A stretch of DNA of 64,000 bases from Thamnidium elegans (lineage: Eukaryota; Mucoromycota; Mucoromycetes; Mucorales; Mucoraceae), in NCBI GenBank assembly GCA_025201345.1, contig JAIXMG010000007.1, positions 744,001 to 808,000 of the forward strand, written 5' to 3'. Both the position numbers and the translations under genes were made by a program. Below the pieces are notes generated by a model. The model saw nothing but the letters and a program-made list of their open reading frames with translations, had not been told where the DNA came from and searched no databases. Below are positions 47,242-57,499 of the stretch, one piece after another (position 1 is the first letter of the stretch; each line of letters starts with the position of its first letter).

Positions 47242-48535
47242 CTCTGTATGAAAATATTCAAAAAGTCTGCAAATGAAAGGAAAACGCTGAGCAAACGAAA
47301 CTTGTTTCTCGAACCTTTAGATTTTTAAATTCAGACACAAAAATTTATTTTTCAAACTAACATCGTCTAAAATATCGAATAGATGGGACAAGCATTTTAG
47401 TTAATATTTCTTAAAATCTACTGATGGAGATACTCTTATATGGTTAAAAAGAAAAGGCACTATAATAACGAATTTTTTATTGTTCAGTTACTTAGAATAT
47501 GCACTGTTAAAACTTCTGCTGCACTAAGCATGTACGTTTGAAGTCTAGGTACAATATAATTTTCTTTCAAGCCATCCTAGTTCTAATAGTTATATCATTA
47601 TCTGCGATTAATCAAGGATCTTTAAAATATATCAATAAAAAATAAATTTCGTTGCATAATAGTATTACATTAATAATTCTTTTAAGCGATTGTGTGCTAT
47701 TTTTTTAATAATAACAATAAATAACGTGATTATACCTATGTCTTTGAGGCAATGAGAGTTTTAAAAACTAAGCGAAATCATTACATATGCAGTGTTTAGA
47801 TCCAACGGCAATTGATGGTTTCAGTACCTATTTTTAATATTAGAAATGTGAGAAATGAGACTTGTCAGTTATTCTTACAGCCGGATATAATTGTCTTTTT
47901 CGATAATATGTTTTAAAATTTCGGAAGTTATTAAGTGTTCGTTAACCACAACATATAAAAAAAAAATCCTTACAGTAAGAGCAAAATCCGAAAATAGACC
48001 TAATCTCCGCAAAAAAAATTAAACATACTCGCCGGGAGAGTAGGGTGATGTTGGCTAAAAACGTACTTCCTTTCCATAAATAATTAGTAAATTACGCACA
48101 GACCCTTAAAAAATTAATGAGTTTTGTAAACTCTATTACAAAAGAAGAAACCTTCTCTCAGGCTACAAATAGTCGTGCTATAATCAGGCAATAAAATATC
48201 TAAAGTTTCAAAATTATGACGCCACAGGTACAAAAACGTTTTTTTCCTTTTTTGTCCAACCTCGTTTTTTTTTTATCGTACCTTATTTTTTTTTTGTGCG
48301 TGTGTTTAGACCATGTTAAAGGCCTTCTATCGGCGGAACATAATAGAACAATATGCGCATATAGAATAAAACTGATCAATAATAAAAAAAAAAATTACCA
48401 AATAAAAAATAAAAAGTTTTCGTAATTAAATAATTATCGATGTAATGTGATTTTTAAAGATTGGCTGTCCGGAATTCCGCATGTCTTCTTTGATCCCTTG
48501 TTTCTAAACCGCTGACCTTTTTTTCTCTATTGACA
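47242..48535. other. Intergenic, no gene
   Basis: AT-rich, no coding bias or repeat units recognised. The first 200 bp should hold the Vip1-like promoter. Confidence 0.5.
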
Positions 48536-48796
48536 CTACTGATTCAGTGATACTTTGTACCCATCTTGATCATTTTCCGAATATTTTGGCACTTGTGGCC
48601 CGAAAATAAATTGGAGCACATTTATTCTAAACGTGTTTGAAAAAGCTATTAAGTTGTCCGGTTTTTTTTTTAATAAAAAAGACGAAAAGCATTGGTTCTC
48701 ATAAATGGGTTCAGATTTAACTTTATCTTGAATTAAACAAGCCCTTAATACTTTACCACGCTTCATATACGTTTCGACCCTAAATACGGCAGTCAT
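48536..48796 (-). pseudogene. Coding fragment next to a MITE, unknown family
   Basis: Minus-strand frame from the ATG at 48796: MTAVFRVETYMKRGKVLRAC, SEPIYENQCFSSFLLKKK and NVLQFIFGPQVPKYSEN give a coding impression but no known domain. A TIR element begins only 10 bp upstream, and further fragments occur on the far side in the same orientation, so this may be the downstream part of a gene split by insertion. Confidence 0.4.
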
Positions 48797-48805
48797 GCTC
48801 TTTTA

Positions 48806-49163
48806 TACTGGGTTTCCCACCTCATTTTCCAAAAATGAGCACTGATTTTTCCAAAACTTTTTTTAATTTTTCCAAAGCCTGTTACTATTTCTACAAAAAA
48901 TAAACTTAATTAACAATGAACATTGACACGTTTTGAACAAAATATCTATACTAGAGGAAAATGAAATAGTTACTGAAGAGGTATATGCTAACTTATATCA
49001 AAAGCACAGTGAGCCTGCCGAAGTAGACATTTGTACGGCAAAAGAAAATATGCTTTAATTTCTTGTAAAAAATAAATTTTTTTTGGAAAAATTCATCACC
49101 TATTTTTGGAAAAATAGTGAAAAATTACGCTCATTTTTGGAAAATGAGGCGGGAAATCCAGTA
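48806..49163. mobile_element. 358-bp MITE with 35-bp terminal inverted repeats and TA ends
   Basis: The left end TACTGGGTTTCCCACCTC (48806) and the reverse complement of the right end TACTGGATTTCCCGCCTC (49163) match over 35 bp with two differences, both running into CATTTTCCAAAAATGAGC. The flanking TA fits Tc1/mariner-type insertion. Inner sequence has further TTTTTCCAAAA copies on both arms. No ORF of its own. Confidence 0.8.
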
Positions 49164-49511
49164 CACTATAATAGTCACACTAACTACAGCATGGAGTTTA
49201 CGCTTTGATCCAGCAGTTGCAATATAATTTTTTTTACAGTTGCTACATGTTTCACAAGTCAAATATTTATCAACAAAAATAATTTCGGTTTTTCCTTCGG
49301 AACCTTCAGACATTTTAGTTACGGGGTATAGGTTGAAAGTCGTCATCAGAATCTTCAAACTCAAAATCTTCATAAGTTATACGTCTTTCATTATTTTTTT
49401 CGTTCTCTGTGGAATATAAGTAAACAACAATGCTTTTAATTTATACCAACCCTCTTTCTTACACTTCGATCTTTTTGCGCGAGAACTTGGGCTATAAAAC
49501 TCAGGCATTTT
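49131..49511 (-). pseudogene. Upstream coding fragments on the other side of the MITE
   Basis: Minus strand. A first piece at about 49511-49454 reads MPEFYSPSSRAKRSKCKK and splices through GTTGGT...ACAG to YEDFEFEDSDDDFQPIP before a stop at about 49322. The overlapping frame MSEGSEGKTEIIFVDKYLTC, ETCSNCKK and AGSKRKLHAVVSV continues to the MITE. Two CxxC pairs (CETC, CSNC overlap) suggest a zinc-binding remnant. A frame change plus the insertion mean no intact product. Confidence 0.4.
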
Positions 49512-49519
49512 TCTTATTT

Positions 49520-51379
49520 GAGGGGAAGTAGATGATTGAATGTGATAGGGAGAACGAAAGGTGGATAAGGGGAGCGCGAAGGCTCCGGCTGTTTCTTTTC
49601 CAGAGGCATTTAGACCTACATAGTTATTTTATGAGTGTATGTTTACCAAATATACATTATACTATGTAACTTACCGTATATATATAATAACTATGAAATA
49701 ACGTATATACGAAGAAAAAAAAAGAAAGAAAGAAGAGAATGGAAACTATCAATTAAATTCTCAATCAATTTTACCCTTTAAAAGTCATCTTATCGTATAT
49801 CATTAATTCCCCTCTTTCTTCGCTTTTCCAAGAAATGCTAGCGTACTGGAAAGGAATAATAACCAATAAACCAAAGTTATTATTGTCGACAATGGCTCTT
49901 TTAAAGTAAGATTTAAGATTATCGACAAGAAATACACCATTTTTTAATCGGCGTCATACTAAAAGTAGAAAAAGGAAGTACTCACCAAGTAAAAGGAGAG
50001 CTAGACTTCGATCCCTTTCAAGAAAAGAATAGGGTCACAAAAGTATATATTTCATGTGCTCCTTATGGAGAGAAGACTAATAGTGACGACCCTCCCCAAA
50101 AAAAGTCAAGACTGTAAAATGTATTTTTTTTCGCTTTATTTACTTCCTTTTTAGTTTTCTAATGGCTAGCTTTCTTCTACTTTTATGCGTCTGATACTGA
50201 AGCTGGGTTGTATTATTTATAATATACTTAAACTAAAGACTGGTCCTTGATAAGTTTTTTCTTTCTGGTAAATGTCTTTTCTTGTTTTTTTGGTGCCGTC
50301 ACTTGATGGTAATATACTTACTTGCTAGTAATCTCCTCTCTTGTTGGTAAAAGCCCTCCCTCGTCAGTAGCGTCTTTGTTATATGATTAGTATGGCAGTG
50401 GTATTTTTGAGCAGATAACTTACTGCTGTATATCTAATCTTTTTCTCTTTCTGCATATGTTTCTCCCTCTATAAAGGGTTTTTTAAAAGGATTGTTACTG
50501 ATGCCGGCGTTTAATATATGTAAACACGGTGGTTTACTTGCCCAAAAATGCCTTCTGCTCATAGTATATGTACCTTAAAGATAAGTAATTGTATGTATAC
50601 ATTCATATATTATTCTGAACGACTTGGCTAATTATTTTAAACATTTTTTTTTTGCACGGTCGAATAATATTACAGTTGCCGGATCAAAGCGTACATATCA
50701 CATTATATTCAAGTGCAGAACTTGTATTATGGCATAGATTCGCTGTGATTCACGCCTCAAAAGGCATTATAATGGTTATATGCGGTCTATATGTGGTCCA
50801 TATAATTCTTTAATATACATAGCTAAAAAGAGCCGTGATGACTATATATGTATATTGTGAGGTGTACAAATATCCGATTCTCCATGGGCATAAGTTGGAA
50901 AGTTTATCATCATCTGAGATCACGTTAAATAACAAAAAATGTGATTAATAAAGGTGTGTAATGATTATTTTTTAAAAAAAAAAGTTACTTGACTTACTGC
51001 GTGACAATAAAGATGTAGAACAAAGAAACACATCTAAAATAAATATATGACCTTTGTCTGAATACCAAAAAAATAAAAAAAAATAATAGGGATACACACA
51101 GTTTCACCATTTATGCGAGAAGTAGTACGTATAAGCGTACGAAGATGGGTGTGTGTATATGTAAATTCCTTATTGATACAACTGTTTTGACCAAAACATG
51201 CCTTTCTCGCTCACACGGACCCTTTTTTCTTATATAAACTCTTTTCATTGGCTATACACTTTACTTACTAAAAAAAAAAGCGCACTTTCTGTTACGCACT
51301 TTTAAATTTTTTTCTTCTCTTTTATCCTCTCTTCCTATTTTCCTATAAGCTAAAAAATACTAGAAAAAAATAAGAAATA
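49520..51379. other. Gap with a possible decayed small gene
   Basis: From the ATG at 49835 a frame reads MLAYWKGIITNKPKLLLSTM and ALLK up to a GTAAGA. 60 bp further, another frame reads GSTHQVKGELDFDPFQ, RVTKVYISCAPYGEK and DPPQKKSRL before a stop at about 50117. The two do not join in frame at any GT/AG pair I could find, so a frameshift or misread is likely. The remaining 1.2 kb has nothing recognised except the tricalbin promoter at its end. Confidence 0.35.
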
Positions 51380-54300
51380 ATGAGTACTAATGACCAAGTC
51401 CCGACTTCACAGTCGAGTTCACTATCGCCACCACGCCCACGTAATAGAGCAAGCTCTTTTATTGAAGAAGAACCAACTAGGTTACCACCTTCTTTACCTC
51501 CACGTAGAGTAGACCCATTGTCAGAACGTAAAGCCGAACGTGCCATGGTAGCTGACCTAGTGCCTGATTTACACGGTTTGCTTCCTTCACATAGTTTAAC
51601 AACCGAGTTAAATACCTTTGACGCTAAGGAAACACAAGCTACAATAAACGCTGCAGAACAAAAATCTATACCACCTACTGTAGATATTCCTGGTGCCTTC
51701 CAAAGTAACCCAAAACATTTGATACCCGATTGGTATCGTACTGGCTGGACTTCAATGAGCTTTGGACAAAACCCAGGTGGTCCATTGAATATAGCAGCTA
51801 CTCAGTCTCGTCAGTATAATGATGTATTGGATGAATTGTTACCTGAATTTTTGTATGGTGCTTGGTATCATAATGCCGCTGCTTTATTTCTTACTGCTCT
51901 CTCTTCTTGGACTTTAGCTAAAATGAATGCTGGACTGGGTTCTATTTTATTAGTTTGTTTAGTTTTAGGTAAATAACGAAAAAAAAAACTATATTTTTTA
52001 TAAAAACTCACACAAGTTTTACTTTGTAGCAAGTTACTATAGTACAAGTGCACGTCGATTCCGTCGTAACACACGTGACGATATTCAGAGAGAAATCACA
52101 AAGTTAAAATTAGCATCAGATGAAGAATCAGTCGAATGGATGAATAGTTTTGTCGCCAAATTCTGGTTAATTTTTGAACCTGTTTTATCAGCACTTGTAG
52201 TCGAAAATCTCGATAATTATATTTCAGATTATTTACCACCTTATATGGATTCAATTCGACTAACTACTTTTACATTGGGTACGAAACCATTTCGCATTGA
52301 AAGTGTCAAAACGTTTTTAAATACCGATCCTGATACAGTCTGTATGGATTGGCGAGTTTCTTTTATTCCAAATGATTTAGACGATTTGACACCCAAAGAA
52401 TTAGAATACAAGGTCAATCCTAAAGTAATAATGAACGCTAGGTTTGGTAAAGGAAGAGTAGGTGCCGGTATTCCGGTCTTGGTTGAGGATATGGCATTTT
52501 CAGGTTATTTACGTATAAAGATAAAGTTTATGAGTCGATTCCCGTTTATAAAGTTACTTGATGCTAGTTTCTTGGAGAAACCACAATTTGATTATGTATT
52601 AAAGCCTTTAGGATCTGATTCGTTTGGTTTTGATGTAAACGTGATTCCTGGTTTAGCTAGTTTTATTCGTGAACAAGTTCATTCTATGTTGGGTCCTCTC
52701 ATGTATTTCCCAAATGTTTTATCTGTTGATGTTGATAGATTTTGTTCGGGTGATTTTGATTTCTCGGCTGCTAATGGTGTTTTAGCAGTTACGGTTTATT
52801 CAACAGATTATATTAAAAATGTCAGCGATTTGGTTGAAGGTGCTCCTAACCCTTATATTCGATTTTATTTGGATCATGGTCAAGAACTTGATCGTACTAG
52901 CGTTTGTGAATCTTCATTTGAACCCAAATGGAATGAAACTAGGTACTTGAAATTAAACAATTTAAACTCTTTGTTATCGATGGAGCTCAAGACTTCAAGA
53001 CCTGGATTTAAGGATAGACGTCTTGGTACAGCAAATTTTGACCTCTCAAGATTGGACGGTGAAACACAAGCTGAACGAGAAGGTTTGAATTTAATGGTTT
53101 TGCGTAACGGTAAACACGTCAGTAATTTACGTGTCGATATTCGTTATTTACCCATATCTAAACCACATCAACGTGAGGATGGTATAATTGAGCCTGCTGT
53201 TGATTCTAATTCGGGTGTGCTTCGTCTTGTTATTCATGAATGTCGTGACCTCATTTCTAAATCAAGTAGTATCAGCCCTTACGTTCGTATTATTGTAAAT
53301 GGTGTCGAACGTTACAAGACGTCCGTCGCAAAGAACAAGTTTGATCCCAAATTTGAGCAACCTTATGAAATTGTTGTTCTTGATAAAACTACATTTTATA
53401 TTCGAGCTGAAGTACGTGATAGTAGAGATGAAGATAAACTTATTGGTGTATTTACTTCCTATTTACCTGATATGGTACGAAAGCAAGAAGCCAATGATAG
53501 TTGGTGGGATTTGGTTGATGGTGATGAATGTTTAGGTCAGTTACGTTTAAGTGCTGAATGGAAACCAATGATCATGTCTGGTCTTTCCACTGCTATGAAC
53601 GGACGTGGGTTTGATAAACCTCCAATCGGTGTTATCCGATTTACGTTTTGGGAAGCTCGTGATTTACGTAATGTGGAGATGGTCACCGGAGGCAAGAGTG
53701 ATCCTTATATTCGTGTATTGTCTGGGTACCAAGTACGTGGCCGTACTGAAGTAATTGATAACGATTTAAACCCTGAGTGGGGAGAAACATTATATATCCC
53801 AGTTCATTCTTTAAAAGAAGAGTTTGTATTGGAGGCTATGGATTGGAATGCTCGTACTAAGGATAAATCGTTAGGTATGGCCGTATTTAAACCATCTGAA
53901 ATTATTAGACAAAAGATTGGTGATCAAAGTGTTTCTCCTGACGTTTGGTATGAATCAAATGGGGTCAAGGTTGATAGATGGGATCGATTACATTTAATTG
54001 ATAGATCTTCTTCTAAAGGTGATTTACACTTTTCGGCTGAATTCTTCCCTGTCTTAGGCGTTCCTGGTACTTCTGCTGAAGTCAACTCAAACCAAACTAG
54101 TACCATTTCTTCTGTATCTGCTATTTCTTCTAACCCAGATGAAGAAGATCCTTCTCATTTACCTTTGCGTGGCTTACATGGATCTTATATTAGGTATACG
54201 CCAGATAATTTGATCGACCTTAGCTCTTACAATTCTGGTGTCTTGAAAATTAAAATTCATGAAGTTCAACTCTCCAATATTGAGTACTGTTACTGCCATG

Positions 54301-55757
54301 TTATTGTAGATGCTTTGATGCCTCAATACAAGACAGCTAAACTTCGCGGTGAAAATTTACAATTTAATGAATGTGCTGATATGTTTATTAAAGAAGTTGA
54401 TTTCTCTCGAGTAGCCATTGAATTAAAGCCAGCCAAATCAGATGAAAAGGATATGAACAAGTTGGGTCATTGGATTGATTCTGGAGCAGCTATTATACGC
54501 CGTATTATGAGACAAAAGCGTTTGGGTATTGATTCGATGGATGGTACTTGGTTTAATTTGATGGGTACCGATGGTCCTGCCCGTATTCGACTTGGGTTTG
54601 AATTTGACCCAATGGAAAACTTTGAGTTGAATCCAGATGAAAGTTTGGATAATCAAGGTGTTTTAACGGTAGATTTGGTTAGTGCTCGTAATTTGATGGC
54701 AGCTGATAAAAGTGGTACCAGTGATCCCTATGTCGTATTCAACGTTAATGGTGAAAAAGTACACAAGAGTGAAATTATTAAAAGGAATTTAAATCCAAAA
54801 TGGACACATGAACACTTTGAAGTAGCTATTGTAAGTTTTTGATTTTTGAATTTTTTTCTATTACTATTATTCTAAACCTTTTTTTTTTTTTTAAATATAT
54901 AGCAATCAAGAGTTACAGCAAGTATTCGTATTGAGGTATTTGATTGGAACCATGTTAAAGGTCATGAACCTATTGGTTCAGGTGGTATCACTCTTCGTGG
55001 TGATGCAGTAGAAAGTTTCAAAACTCGCCTAGTTGATATTCCATTAGATGGTGTGGCAGGTGTCTCTGGTAGCGTTCAAGTTAAATTCAAATGGCATCCT
55101 CAACTTTTAAAGACCAAAAAGACACAAACGTCTGTATTGGGAACTACTCGTACCTACGCTCGTGATGATGTGAATTTGGAAGCTTCGGGTCCTTTAGTTC
55201 GTGATTCACATGATATGCAACGTTTGTCTAGCGAAAGTTATCATAGAAGTCAAATATCTGATACCATAGGTAGTCGCTTGTCGATGGGATCACATATAAG
55301 TTTCGAAGATAATATCTCCCTTGCTCCTTCTTCTATTTTACAAGATACTAGTGTTATGAGTGACGCTACTGGTAAAGCAGGCTTTGTTACCATCACCTTG
55401 TTGGAGGCAAGAGGATTACGAGGCGTAGATAAGAGTGGAACCAGTGATCCGTTTGTACGTGTCAGGGTCGGTAAACAACAAATTTATAAAACGGCCGTTA
55501 TCCCAAAGACTTTGGATCCTGAGTGGAACGAATCTTTCGTTTACGATGTAGGCGGCGAACCTTTTATTTTTGATTTTAAGGTCAAGGATCATAACAAAAT
55601 TAAATCAGCTGTTGATTTAGGACAAACTCGTTGTAATATTTGGGATTTGATCAAGGTCGATGTACCTGGCGGTGATACCTTTAACCAATGGTTACCTTTG
55701 TTCCCTGCTGGAAGTGGTGAACTTCGTGTTGCTATTAAGTTTCAACCTACCATGTAA
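51380..55757 (+). CDS. Tricalbin (SMP and multiple C2 domains), ER-plasma membrane tether
   Basis: Exons 51380-51968, 52030-54830, 54903-55757 give 1414 aa. The cytosolic N-terminus is Pro/Ser-rich. A hydrophobic hairpin at about 166-200 (LFLTALSSWTLA, GSILLVCLVLG) anchors it in the ER. An SMP lipid-transfer domain follows (WMNSFVAKFWLIFEPVLSAL, TLGTKPFRIESVKTF, RFPFIKLLDASFLEKP). C2 domains follow in series: APNPYIRFYLD, SSSISPYVRIIVNG, TGGKSDPYIRVLSG, a degenerate one (YCYCHVIVD), KSGTSDPYVVFNVNG, and the last KSGTSDPFVRVRVG. The last two and the third keep the DPY/DPF calcium loop pattern. Domain order agrees with yeast Tcb1-3, which tether cortical ER and move lipids at contact sites. Confidence 0.95.
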
Positions 55758-56461
55758 AAGTTTATTTTTTTTTAAAAAAAAAATTATAGTATATACTTAG
55801 AACCTTAAATAAATAAATGTTATCAGTAATTAACTAGTTTCTTATTATTATTGTGGTATAATGCATTTATAATAGTTACTTTGTATTAACAATACAATAA
55901 TTATATAATTCAAAAACCTTTTTATGGAACCAATTATCCTCAGTATATAAATTATGGCTCGTTAGGATCTATTATAAATGGCAAATGTACATACATATAT
56001 ACAAAGTTATATTATATATGTGACCTAACTTTTCTACATAACATTCCATTGATAATAACTCGATACAAATTAACTCTATTGGACAATATGAAGAATGGCT
56101 GACAAAACCTTCAAGAGAAGCTTTTATTAAAAAGGTGCAGTGCATGGCTGACCAATATAGTAATTATTCGCTACTTGGCGAAAATAATCAACGACTCTTT
56201 ATTAATGGAAATGTAAGTGCGTTTTTTGAATATTTATTCATTTTTTTTTTACTGATCAGCTTACACTTGGTGAAAATATGGCAGACAGTGGCGGTATAAC
56301 ACTGGTCCTTAACACTTATCAAAAGTACGTACAAGAAAATGGACCTGAGAAGATATTACCTGGTTTTGAATAATTGACTGCAAATCAATTATTCTTTATC
56401 GCCAACGATTTTTTAAGTGTAAGACTGGACAAAAGAATGAAAATGAACTATTAATGGTATA

Positions 56462-57088
56462 CAGTGCGCCCACTCTCAAATGGAACAGTTTTTGGAACAC
56501 ATTGTGAATTCAATTCAAACACTTTTTGAAGTTAATATGGAACATTTTATTTAAATAGGGGTTTTGTTTTAGAAGTTTTCGAAATGGTTCTTAGAGTGTT
56601 GCGTAATGTTGACAAGGTGAATTAAAGGGACGTCGTTACATGCTTCAGTTACAGTATTTTTACTTGGTTTTTGGACTTTTTACCTCTGACTTTTTACCTC
56701 TGACTTTTTTACATCCAAACATGAAGAATCACAAAAAAACTTTGCAATGAAAAGTTCTTTTGTGATTCTTCATGTTTGGATGTAAAAAAGTCAGAGGTAA
56801 AAAGTCAGAGGTAAAAAGTCAGAGGTAAAAAGTCAGAGGTAAAAAGTCAGAGGTAAAAAGTCAGAGGTAAAAAGTCCAAAAACCAAGTAAAAATACTGTA
56901 ACTGAAGCATGTAACGACGTCCCTTTAATTCACCTTGTCAACATTACGCAACACTCTAAGAACCATTTCGAAAACTTCTAAAACAAAACCCCTATTTAAA
57001 TAAAATGTTCCATATTAACTTCAAAAAGCGTTTGAATTGAATTCACAATGTGTTCCAAATTAAGTTCCATTTGAGAGTGGACGCACTG
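56462..57088. mobile_element. 627-bp fold-back element with TA target duplication
   Basis: Nearly the whole element is one inverted repeat: left arm 56462-56735, right arm about 56757-57088, spacer about 20 bp. It begins CAGTGCGCCCACTCTCAAAT and ends with the complement (one difference in the first 20), flanked by TA on both sides, as for Tc1/mariner elements. It has no coding capacity. The arms differ in the number of a 14-bp unit (GTCAGAGGTAAAAA): six on the right, two on the left. Confidence 0.88.
56790..56873 (+). repeat. Six tandem copies of a 14-bp unit in the right arm
   Basis: GTCAGAGGTAAAAA repeated six times without change. The inverted arm near 56675-56707 has only two copies, so the array changed length after the arms formed or within one arm. 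Confidence 0.9.
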
Positions 57089-57499
57089 TATGATACATTT
57101 ATACCTTTTTTTTTAAAAAAAAAATATTAACTATATTTATTTTCAAGGGAGCGAATGTGCATTCCTCATCATACCATAGAGCTATTATTCCTTTTCAAAA
57201 TAGTCGCGAGTTTTCAGAGGCTTTTAATTGTCCTCTGAGATCTCCTATGGATCCTGAAGACAAATGTTCGGTTTGGTTGTTTAGATACCCCTTATGTTAT
57301 TTTTAAAAAAATAAATTGCACTTTGTACCTGCGTAAATTCACTATGATTCCTTAAAGATGTTTGTCTGGTGCTACCGATAGTGTATTCCACACCAGTAAA
57401 AAGTAGGTCCAAGATGAAACTCCGAGAAAAGTTGCAATTAATTAAAAAGCAAAAGTACAATTGTTTTCTTTGTATCCTTTTTCAAAAACGTATAAACAA

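Larger units (their letters stand above)
55920..57306 (+). pseudogene. M13 (neprilysin-type) metallopeptidase remnant containing a fold-back element
   Basis: C-terminal third of an M13 peptidase in pieces: FYGTNYPQYINYGSLGSI, a short gap, then EEWLTKPSREAFIKKVQCMA and DQYSNYSLLGENNQRLFING, an intron (GTAAGT...CAG), [25 protein letters not shown] then an in-frame stop, LTANQLFFIANDF, and after the fold-back element VHSSSYHRAI, QNSREFSEAFNCPLRSPM and EDKCSVW. The family's C-terminal SEAFNC...PM.P..KC.VW pattern is unmistakable. The exon that should carry the zinc motif HExxH after NYGSLG is missing, as are all upstream exons, so the copy cannot be active. Confidence 0.85.

Noticed and set aside
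49876..49947. VIIVDNGSFKVRF resembling the start of actin-related proteins
   Set aside because: The match is short, ends at a stop after 24 codons, and no other actin-fold motif follows.
56790..56873. Regularly spaced repeats as a possible CRISPR array
   Set aside because: Direct tandem units without spacers, in a eukaryotic fold-back element.
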